Assembly: GCA_964607835.1 (NCBI GenBank)
Contig: CAZSLL010000030.1
Span: 1 to 6,242, forward strand
DNA: 6,242 bases
Source: DAOVFN01 sp964607835
GTDB taxonomy: Archaea; Aenigmatarchaeota; Aenigmatarchaeia; QMZP01
Direction of reading: 5' to 3'
Part shown: piece after piece, positions 1 through 4,815 of the stretch
Numbering within the stretch: the stretch's first letter is position 1
How the letters are laid out: each line of letters starts with the position of its first letter
Position numbers and translations under genes: made by a program
Notes under the pieces: model-generated
The model's input: only the letters and a program-made list of their open reading frames with translations
Told to the model about the DNA's origin: nothing
Database searches by the model: none

Positions 1-72
1 GACGAGCCCGCGGTCTACAGGGCAGCAGAGGTGAATGACAGGGAAGTCGTTTACAGGAAGGTTGATGATTAG
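1..72 (+). CDS. 3' end of an unidentified protein gene (partial)
   Basis: The first 72 bases read open in frame 1 and end with TAG at 70-72, giving the last 23 residues of a protein that ends VVYRKVDD. The fragment is charged and has no motif I recognise. It does not resemble the C-terminus I would expect of uL23, which usually precedes uL2 in archaeal ribosomal clusters. It ends only 11 bases before the rpl2 start, and the rpl2 ribosome binding site begins immediately after its stop, so it is very likely co-transcribed with rpl2. Most of the gene lies outside the window, so its function cannot be inferred. Confidence 0.65.
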   Translation, partial: DEPAVYRAAEVNDREVVYRKVDD

Positions 73-74
73 AA

Positions 75-78
75 GGTG
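75..78 (+). promoter_or_regulatory. Ribosome binding site of rpl2
   Basis: GGTG lies five bases upstream of the ATG at 84 and is complementary to the archaeal 16S rRNA 3' end. The rpl3 site at 837-840 has the same core at the same five-base spacing, which supports both start choices. Confidence 0.75.
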
Positions 79-83
79 CTGAA

Positions 84-752
84 ATGGGAAAGCGAATCAT
101 ATCCCAGAGAAGGGGAAGGGGGACCCACACATACAGGGCCCCCAGAAGGGCTGTCCAGCTCAGGGCCAGGTACAGCGCCCTCGAGGGCAAAGTCACTGAC
201 ATAATAAAGGACAGGATGAGGGACGCCCCCCTCGCAGAGGTGGAGTATTCTGACAACTCCAGGGGCTACGTCATAGCGCCCTATGGGATAAGGGTAGGGG
301 ACACCATAAACCAGTTCATAAAGCCCGCATCCCAGATACAGGAGGGCACCAGGGTGTTCGCCATAGAGACTTACCCAAACTCAGGGCCCAAGCTGTGCAG
401 GACAGCGGGCTCTGCAGCCACCCTGGTGTCAAAGACCTCCAAGGAATGCATAATCCAGCTTCCCTCCAAGAAGAAGAAGTCCATACACCCCAACTGCAGG
501 GTGACCATGGGCATACCCGCTGGAGAGGGAAGGGCAGACAAACCTTTGGTCAAGGCAGGGACGGCCTTCCACGCCATGAAGGCGAGAGGCAAGCTCTACC
601 CGAGGACATCAGGAGTGGCCATGAACGCATACGACCACCCCTTCGGTTCAGGATACGGCGGACTGGGCAAGCACAAGACAGTATCCAGGAACGCACCTCC
701 AGGGGCCAAGGTGGGTTCGCTCGCTGCCAAGAGGACAGGCAAGAAGAGGTAG
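84..752 (+). CDS. rpl2: Large-subunit ribosomal protein uL2 (L2), archaeal type
   Basis: This encodes a 222-residue uL2, a primary 23S rRNA-binding protein near the peptidyl transferase centre that is needed for subunit joining. The N-terminus GKRIISQRRGRGTHTYRAP matches the archaeal/eukaryotic form. The C-terminal part has the conserved stretches GRADKPLVKAG, HAMKARG, GVAMNAYDHPFGSG and SRNAPPGAKVG. His185 in NAYDHPFG corresponds to the conserved histidine (His229 in E. coli L2). At 222 residues it is slightly shorter than the roughly 235-240 typical of archaea, with the shortening in the N-terminal half. The ATG is supported by a well-placed GGTG. It sits 11 bases after the preceding stop and 93 bases before rpl3. 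The usual neighbours uL23 and uS19 are absent. Identification is secure. Confidence 0.97.
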   Translation: MGKRIISQRRGRGTHTYRAPRRAVQLRARYSALEGKVTDIIKDRMRDAPLAEVEYSDNSRGYVIAPYGIRVGDTINQFIKPASQIQEGTRVFAIETYPNSGPKLCRTAGSAATLVSKTSKECIIQLPSKKKKSIHPNCRVTMGIPAGEGRADKPLVKAGTAFHAMKARGKLYPRTSGVAMNAYDHPFGSGYGGLGKHKTVSRNAPPGAKVGSLAAKRTGKKR

Positions 753-753
753 G

Positions 754-761
754 ATTTAAGG
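754..761 (+). promoter_or_regulatory. Candidate TATA box for rpl3
   Basis: ATTTAAGG begins two bases after the rpl2 stop and resembles an archaeal TATA element. With a 26-base spacing from its centre, transcription would start near 783, at the base of the hairpin at 782-812. There is no clear purine-rich BRE upstream beyond the AGG of the stop region. The match is modest, and read-through from rpl2 is equally possible. Confidence 0.35.
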
Positions 762-781
762 AGACATGCTAACAGGTAATG

Positions 782-812
782 GCAAATCGAAGCTCATGAG
801 AGCTTCCTTTGC
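782..812 (+). promoter_or_regulatory. Strong hairpin in the rpl2-rpl3 intergenic leader
   Basis: A perfect 7-bp stem, GAAGCTC (789-795) with GAGCTTC (800-806), closes a four-base ATGA loop. After a small asymmetric internal loop (TC against C), a further 5 bp pair as GCAAA (782-786) with TTTGC (808-812), giving 12 paired bases in 31. It lies in the only sizeable gap between the two ribosomal protein genes, and no T-run follows it, so it does not look like a terminator. A role as a protein-binding leader element, for example in ribosomal protein autoregulation, or as an RNA processing site is inference. Confidence 0.6.
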
Positions 813-818
813 AGGGTT

Positions 819-833
819 ACCGTAGTGAACGGT
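819..833 (+). promoter_or_regulatory. Second small hairpin abutting the rpl3 ribosome binding site
   Basis: ACCGT (819-823) pairs with ACGGT (829-833) around a five-base AGTGA loop. The stem ends directly before AAGGTGA (835-841), the rpl3 ribosome binding site. Together with the hairpin at 782-812 it makes a two-stem leader in which folding or protein binding could control access to the site. Five base pairs alone are weak evidence; the position is what makes it worth recording. Confidence 0.4.
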
Positions 834-836
834 TAA

Positions 837-840
837 GGTG
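837..840 (+). promoter_or_regulatory. Ribosome binding site of rpl3
   Basis: GGTG, inside AAGGTGA, sits five bases upstream of the ATG at 846. Core and spacing are identical to those of rpl2. Confidence 0.75.
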
Positions 841-845
841 AGAAA

Positions 846-1841
846 ATGGCAAAGACGCACAAGCCAAGGTCAGGCTCGAGGGCATACTGGCCCAAGAAGA
901 GGGCAAAGAGGATATACCCCAGACTGGGCAACCCGTCCCTCAGGGCCTCCAGAGGCATGGCAGGGTTCGCAGGATACAAGGCAGGCATGACCAGGGTGAT
1001 TTATGTGGACAACACCAAGGGCTCTGCCACAGAGGGCATGGAGATTGTCAAGCCAGCGACTGTCCTGGAATGCCCAAGCCTGGTGGTGTGCGGGATAAGG
1101 ACCTACAGGAAGACCCCCTATGGAAAGAGGAACCTCCACACAATATGGGCCCAGAACCTCAACAAGGACCTGGACAGGGCTTTCAAGATTCCCAAGAAGG
1201 CAGACCCCTCAGTGAAAATCAAGGAGCTGGACTCCCAGGCCGACAAGTTCGATGACATCAGGCTCGTAGTGCACACGACCCCCAGGAGAACGGCGCTCCA
1301 GAAGAAGACCCCCGAGGTTTTCGAAATTCAGGTAGGAGGCAAAGAGGCCTCTGAGAAGTGGGACTATGCCAAGGAGCAGCTCGGGAAGGAGGTCAGGGCA
1401 GCAGACATAATAAAGGAGGGCGACTGGCTGGATGTGAAGTCAGTGAGCAAAGGCCAGGGATGGATGGGACCTGTGAAGAGATTCGGGGTCAAGATAAGGC
1501 CCAGGAAGCACGAGAAGAAGAGGAGGCACGGAGGCGTCCTGGGAGACCGGGGAAGGGCCAGGGTGCTTCCAGGAAAGATAGCCCAGCCCGGGCAGCTGGG
1601 GTTCCAGACCAGGACAGAGTACAACAAACGGGTACTCAAGCTCGGCAATGACGGCCTCACACCAAAGGGCGGCTGGCTCGCGTACGGAGAGGTCAGGGCA
1701 GACTACATGATAATCGAGGGCTCCATACCAGGACCCAGGAAAAGGCTAATCCTGCTCAGGAAGGGCGTGAGGTGGCCTGAACACAGGAAGGATGCGTCAG
1801 AGGTCAAGCACGTGTTCCTGGAGTCCCTTCAGGGGAAATAG
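846..1841 (+). CDS. rpl3: Large-subunit ribosomal protein uL3 (L3), archaeal type
   Basis: This encodes a 331-residue uL3, an early-assembly protein whose internal extension reaches toward the peptidyl transferase centre. The N-terminus is basic (MAKTHKPRSGSRAYWPKKRA) and leads into GFAGYKAGMTRV, typical of archaeal and eukaryotic L3. The family signature is seen as SVSKGQGWMGPVKRFGVK, followed by a very basic stretch (KHEKKRRHGG), GQLGFQTRTEYNKR, and a C-terminal GSIPGPRKRLILLR. Length is normal for archaea. The finger segment near residues 229-245 reads GVLGDRGRARVLPGK, where archaeal and eukaryotic L3 usually carry a tryptophan before the NP/HP pair; here that position appears to be Arg235. 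The ATG is supported by GGTG at 837-840. The gene's last 13 bases overlap the convergent gene that ends at 1829. Identification is secure; the finger alignment is from memory. Confidence 0.97.
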   Translation: MAKTHKPRSGSRAYWPKKRAKRIYPRLGNPSLRASRGMAGFAGYKAGMTRVIYVDNTKGSATEGMEIVKPATVLECPSLVVCGIRTYRKTPYGKRNLHTIWAQNLNKDLDRAFKIPKKADPSVKIKELDSQADKFDDIRLVVHTTPRRTALQKKTPEVFEIQVGGKEASEKWDYAKEQLGKEVRAADIIKEGDWLDVKSVSKGQGWMGPVKRFGVKIRPRKHEKKRRHGGVLGDRGRARVLPGKIAQPGQLGFQTRTEYNKRVLKLGNDGLTPKGGWLAYGEVRADYMIIEGSIPGPRKRLILLRKGVRWPEHRKDASEVKHVFLESLQGK

Positions 1842-2305
1842 GAGTTAAATTTACTTCTTATCTTCCGTTGACTCCCGGGATTTGACACCAGGAGATCGAA
1901 GTGCTTATCTAACTTTTCGATATCAGGGCCAATCATTCTTGGATTGAAAACCAGAACATTCCTGTCAAAACCCCTTCCATACGCTCCTTTAATTCTTTTC
2001 TGAACAGAATCCATAAGACTAGCGTCAGGGGAATATGAGTTGTGCTCCATCTCAAGCAGAAGGTATTCGAGTTCATCAAAATGAAAATCAACTATAGGGT
2101 CATTTCCAGGGTGTCTTGTAAAGGCAATGTCCCAGTTGTTTTTTTCATGGATATCTTTCATGGACCTTGAGCAGAAATATGACTTTCCTGCATCGGCTCC
2201 AAGGCTGAACACTCCCACAATTAAGGGAAGCCTATCGGCTTCGGTCTTGTAGAATCTAATCATGTCTATGGCTTCTTCAACCGAGTATAGATTGACTTCG
2301 TTCAT
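1829..2305 (-). CDS. Putative P-loop NTPase or kinase-like protein (158 aa)
   Basis: Residues 27-44 have the shape of a beta strand followed by a phosphate-binding loop: LPLIVGVF then SLGADAGKSYF. The GADAGKS element (36-42) resembles Walker A but lacks glycine at the expected first position. Further on come an acidic hydrophobic stretch (DELEYLLLEMEH, 77-88) and a C-terminal NVLVFNPRMIG... FDLLVSNPGSQRKIR (116-150), whose strand plus basic residues resemble the C-terminal part of small nucleoside or nucleotide kinases. The substrate is unknown and the kinase assignment is tentative. A GTG at 2341 would add 12 residues, but a TATA box lies between the two starts, centred 25 bases from the ATG at 2305, so I chose the ATG as a leaderless start. 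The gene is clearly more AT-rich than the ribosomal genes (about 43% GC over 1861-2280 by hand count), which may indicate separate origin. It overlaps the end of rpl3 by 13 bases. Confidence 0.72.
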   Translation of the reverse strand: MNEVNLYSVEEAIDMIRFYKTEADRLPLIVGVFSLGADAGKSYFCSRSMKDIHEKNNWDIAFTRHPGNDPIVDFHFDELEYLLLEMEHNSYSPDASLMDSVQKRIKGAYGRGFDRNVLVFNPRMIGPDIEKLDKHFDLLVSNPGSQRKIRSKFNSYFP

Positions 2306-2325
2306 AAGACTAGTTGCCCCAGCTC

Positions 2326-2333
2326 TATATAAA
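2326..2333 (-). promoter_or_regulatory. TATA box of the putative kinase-like gene
   Basis: Read on the minus strand this is TTTATATA, an excellent archaeal TATA element. Its centre (2329.5) is about 25 bases from the ATG at 2305, so transcription should begin at or within a base or two of the start codon. This argues against the upstream GTG at 2341, which lies upstream of the box. Confidence 0.72.
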
Positions 2334-2379
2334 TTTACCACTTTAATGTGGTCATTTGAATGAAAATTATGTAAATGCG

Positions 2380-2886
2380 CTACTCTGTCTCGAAGAGCAT
2401 CATGTCAATGAAGAATGCGGCTGCAAGGAAGATGATGACCAGGCCAATGACCACCAGGATGGTGAGCGAGGAGTCCAGGCCAGGGGCAAAGCTGGCCAGG
2501 AAGAGCCATGCAAAGGCGGTGTAGAGCACGGTGAAGCCAACCAGGGCGAAGAGCTTGTCCCTGGGGCTCCTCCACTTGGCCCTTAGGTGGGCCGTCCTCT
2601 CCTCCTTGGTCCATACCTTGGAGCGGGGCCTGAACCTCTCCACGTCACCGGAATACACAATCTTTATGGTGCTCTTCTCAGCGCCCTCCTCCTTTCCCAC
2701 GGCCTTGACCTGGTACCGGCCCTCTCCGTACCTTCTCAGGAGGTTGGCCTCTATGGTGTCCTTGTCTGTCAGGTCGAAGGGGGGCTTTATGTCAGAATAG
2801 CACGTCCTGTAGGGGCCCATGAGCTGGGGCCTCCTGCCGTGCCTCTCCTTGACCTCCCTCTTCTGGACTATGTATCTTACTGCCAT
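2380..2886 (-). CDS. Uncharacterised protein with two C-terminal membrane helices (168 aa)
   Basis: I do not recognise this protein. Residues 1-110 are hydrophilic and basic (MAVRYIVQKREVKERHGRR...) and contain EANLLRRYGEGRYQV followed by an STIKIVYSG strand, which looks like a small beta-containing domain. Residues about 112-133 (LFALVGFTVLYTAFAWLFLASF) and 140-161 (SLTILVVIGLVIIFLAAAFF) are two strong membrane segments joined by the short loop APGLDSS, and a short acidic tail ends FETE. By the positive-inside rule the large N-terminal domain, followed by WRSPRDK, should be cytoplasmic. The ATG has GTGG four bases upstream and a possible TATA element at 2921-2928. GC content is like that of the ribosomal genes. 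It lies in the same direction as its two minus-strand neighbours but appears separately promoted. Confidence 0.82.
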   Translation of the reverse strand: MAVRYIVQKREVKERHGRRPQLMGPYRTCYSDIKPPFDLTDKDTIEANLLRRYGEGRYQVKAVGKEEGAEKSTIKIVYSGDVERFRPRSKVWTKEERTAHLRAKWRSPRDKLFALVGFTVLYTAFAWLFLASFAPGLDSSLTILVVIGLVIIFLAAAFFIDMMLFETE

Positions 2887-2902
2887 TCTCCCACGACCAT
2901 GG

Positions 2903-2931
2903 AATGCTTTTTTGATATTTGTTTAAGCATT
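2903..2931 (-). promoter_or_regulatory. Promoter region of the two-helix protein, with inverted repeat
   Basis: The 7-base arms AATGCTT (2903-2909) and AAGCATT (2925-2931) face each other across 15 AT-rich bases. On the minus strand, GCTTAAAC (2921-2928) can serve as a TATA-like element, putting the transcript start near 2898, about 12 bases before the ATG at 2886 with GTGG in the leader. The repeat overlaps the presumed core promoter and could be an operator. The TATA match is imperfect. Confidence 0.4.
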
Positions 2932-2940
2932 GTAATAAGC

Positions 2941-2967
2941 CTTTCAGGGGGAAAGAGACCAGAAAAA
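2941..2967 (-). terminator. Possible terminator of the 38-residue peptide gene
   Basis: On the minus strand a TTTTT run (2963-2967) begins nine bases after the stop codon of the small gene. It is followed by CTTTC/GAAAG (2941-2945 with 2951-2955), a perfect 5-bp hairpin with a five-base loop. Archaeal termination commonly uses T-runs without a hairpin, so the T-run is the main evidence and the hairpin may be incidental. Confidence 0.35.
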
Positions 2968-2975
2968 GACACACG

Positions 2976-3092
2976 TCACTTTCTGCAGAGCCTCTCAAGG
3001 GCCTTCCTCATGCGTCTCTGCTCGAGCACGAAAAAGATGCCTATCATAGCCAGCACTACCTGGCTCAGTATCACTGACTCGGCTGTGGTCAT
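2976..3092 (-). CDS. Small single-helix membrane protein (38 aa)
   Basis: An ATG at 3092 opens a 38-codon frame ending in TGA at 2976-2978. The product has a short polar N-terminus (MTTAES), one hydrophobic segment (about residues 7-23: VILSQVVLAMIGIFFVL) and a strongly basic tail (EQRRMRKALERLCRK), so it should be a single-pass protein with the basic tail in the cytoplasm. I recognise no family. The frame stays open upstream to 3446, but that extension runs through the promoter and antisense to the glycosyltransferase and has poor composition. The ATG at 3092 lies 25.5 bases from the centre of the palindromic TATA region at 3107-3128, which fits a leaderless start. It is divergent from the glycosyltransferase gene, so the two may be co-regulated. 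Small size keeps confidence moderate. Confidence 0.6.
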   Translation of the reverse strand: MTTAESVILSQVVLAMIGIFFVLEQRRMRKALERLCRK

Positions 3093-3106
3093 GACAAAAG
3101 TAATGA

Positions 3107-3128
3107 ATATTAAGTTTAAATATAATAT
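3107..3128. promoter_or_regulatory. Symmetric bidirectional core promoter
   Basis: This 22-base AT-only-but-one stretch is a near palindrome: arms ATATTA (3107-3112) and TAATAT (3123-3128) flank a central TTTAAA (3115-3120), with only the two dinucleotides between them unmatched. It reads as a TATA element on both strands. From the centre at 3117.5, a 26-base spacing places the minus start at the ATG of the 38-residue gene (3092) and the plus start near 3144, about 40 bases before the glycosyltransferase ATG at 3183. A single TBP site working in both directions is inference; two overlapping sites are also possible. Confidence 0.62.
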
Positions 3129-3146
3129 GTGTTTGCTATTCTCCTT

Positions 3147-3179
3147 ATGTATACCTGCAAAAGGGAAACTTTGTGGTAA
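3147..3179 (+). CDS. Possible 10-codon upstream ORF before the GT-C gene
   Basis: ATG at 3147 opens MYTCKRETLW and stops with TAA at 3177-3179, three bases before the glycosyltransferase ATG. It is in the same frame as that gene and begins within a few bases of the start site predicted from the palindromic promoter, so it could be translated as a leaderless peptide and affect downstream initiation. An ORF this short can easily occur by chance. Confidence 0.22.
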   Translation: MYTCKRETLW

Positions 3180-3182
3180 GAT

Positions 3183-4814
3183 ATGCTCTCGATAAGCGAT
3201 GTCGTGGTTACAGGCCATTATACGCAAACAGCAATGGGCGGATTTCTCTTCGAGAACATGTTCATAATCATGACGGCAATCTATGCCGTGTTCGCGTTTG
3301 CGCTCCTCCTCAACGCCAGGGACATCAGGAAGTATTTGTCGGGCATCGACAGGAAGACGCTTATCATATTGCTTCTGATTTTTCTGGCGGGTTTCCTCCT
3401 GAGAAACATTGAATACAGCTTTGCGCACGGTTTCGACAGCATGCATTACCCTGAAACAGCAAGGACATGGATGGCAACAGGACTTTTCATGAAGGGCTGC
3501 GCCGTGGGCGAGATAAGCGACTGCGGCTTTTATCTCGATGTGCTCTTTCCTGCGGGTTTCCCATATCTCATTGCCCTCCTCTACACAACATTTGGCGTAA
3601 ACACGCTTAATGTCATGGTGATGAACGGCATGATCGGGAGCATGAGCATCCTGGTAGTGTTTGTCATTGCAAGGAAGCTTTTCAGGAAGGACAGCATTGC
3701 GCTTTACAGTTCGCTTGTTTTTTCCCTGGTCCCCATAGACATCCTCATAGCACCCACAACCGCTGTCAGGACGAGCTCGCTCTTCATGATAGGGCTGACC
3801 ATCATGTTCTTCCTCATGGCAATCGACAATGGCAGGCTCAGGAACTGGTTTCTCGTGGCAATGACCCTTTCTCTCTCAATATACTTCAGGCAGGAGAACT
3901 CGATTCTTCTGGTGCCAATGTTCGTGCTGTTCATGCACAGGTACAGGAAAAGCAAGAGGGAGTTCCTTCTTTCCGGCAGGTTCATCCTTCCGCTGGCAAT
4001 CCTGATAGCCACCCAGATACCAGTACAGCACTGGATATTGTTTATGGGAGGCCACAGTCCGCCTGGTATGTCTGACTTCTCAATAGACTATTTTTTCATG
4101 CATCTTCCATGGACGGCAAGCGCTCTCTTTTTTCCAGAATGGATTGGCCAGTTGTTCAGCCCCCTGGCAAGCATGCTATTCCTTTTCAGCATAATCTTTC
4201 TGGCAAAAAAGGAGAAGTTTAATGCATTGTTTCTCTGGTCATGGTTTCTAAGTTTCTTTGTATTGTACACAAGCTTTTTTTATTGCCCAACTCTGGACTG
4301 CCCGGAATATCCCAGATACATGTCTGCACTGAGCATGCCATACTCAATCCTGGCAGGGCTTTCACTGCACTGGATGCAAAAAAGATTCAGGATGAAGCGG
4401 GAATACCTGATTCCGGCTGCATTTATTTTGCTCCTGCTGACTTCAGGGCTCAGCATGCCTGGAGGCATTTTCAGGGACTCCAGGCCCGATGTCCCGCGCA
4501 CAGGACTCCAGATTCGCGCCGTGTCAGTCACCCCACCCGAATGCACAGTATTGGTGAACAACTACATGGCCACAGGCTCTGATATTCTCGAGCACAGACG
4601 GAGATGGATAGACCTTGACACGATAGGCTTTTTCGACGGTGTTTATGCGTACAACGAGGCCAGCAACGCAACGTGCCTCATGCTAATCGAGGATGACTAT
4701 CTTGGGGTGAGCGATATAGAGGGAAAATACGGCTTTGTCTCAGACCACCTGGAACTTGAGCCATACTCGAATTCCACGGGGTTCCGCATATACAGGGCTG
4801 AATTCAGGGGATGA
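3183..4814 (+). CDS. GT-C superfamily membrane glycosyltransferase (543 aa)
   Basis: This is a polytopic membrane protein with roughly 10-13 hydrophobic segments over residues 24-440 and a soluble C-terminal domain of about 100 residues. After the second helix, the first large loop carries AHGFDSMHYPETARTW with Asp85, His88 and Glu91, the position and style of the acidic catalytic motif of GT-C enzymes such as PMT- and ArnT-like transferases. Arg236 to Glu238 (YFRQENS) is another recurrent GT-C feature. Such enzymes transfer a sugar from a polyprenyl-phosphate donor to an acceptor on the outer face of the membrane; donor and acceptor here are unknown. The C-terminal domain contains two NxS/T sequons (NAT, NST). 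The start at 3183 has only a weak GTGGT upstream; ATG at 3234 is an alternative that removes 17 residues. The next glycosyltransferase starts one base after its stop, so the two are very likely co-translated. Confidence 0.88.
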   Translation: MLSISDVVVTGHYTQTAMGGFLFENMFIIMTAIYAVFAFALLLNARDIRKYLSGIDRKTLIILLLIFLAGFLLRNIEYSFAHGFDSMHYPETARTWMATGLFMKGCAVGEISDCGFYLDVLFPAGFPYLIALLYTTFGVNTLNVMVMNGMIGSMSILVVFVIARKLFRKDSIALYSSLVFSLVPIDILIAPTTAVRTSSLFMIGLTIMFFLMAIDNGRLRNWFLVAMTLSLSIYFRQENSILLVPMFVLFMHRYRKSKREFLLSGRFILPLAILIATQIPVQHWILFMGGHSPPGMSDFSIDYFFMHLPWTASALFFPEWIGQLFSPLASMLFLFSIIFLAKKEKFNALFLWSWFLSFFVLYTSFFYCPTLDCPEYPRYMSALSMPYSILAGLSLHWMQKRFRMKREYLIPAAFILLLLTSGLSMPGGIFRDSRPDVPRTGLQIRAVSVTPPECTVLVNNYMATGSDILEHRRRWIDLDTIGFFDGVYAYNEASNATCLMLIEDDYLGVSDIEGKYGFVSDHLELEPYSNSTGFRIYRAEFRG

Positions 4815-4815
4815 A

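Noticed and set aside
395..772. A 125-codon plus-strand frame overlapping rpl2
   Set aside because: It is a frame shadow of the highly conserved rpl2; Gln/Gly/Arg-rich composition is what the +1 reading of rpl2 codons gives.
782..833. Intergenic hairpins as part of a tRNA or as a terminator
   Set aside because: There is no cloverleaf, no T-arm GTTC-type consensus and no T-run after the stems.
2356..3195. Two long plus-strand frames (2356-2586 and 2587-3195)
   Set aside because: They lie opposite the two-helix protein and the small peptide, whose frames have coherent membrane segments; the plus frames run through promoter sequence and have no recognisable motif.
2976..3446. A 156-codon minus-strand frame covering the 38-residue peptide gene
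   Set aside because: The upstream part is antisense to the GT-C gene, crosses the divergent promoter and has unnatural composition; only the last 38 codons, from ATG 3092, look like a protein.
4735..4815. Longer N-terminus for the family 2 glycosyltransferase
   Set aside because: The extra 27 residues overlap the GT-C gene in another frame and precede the canonical first strand; ATG 4816 has a better-placed ribosome binding site.
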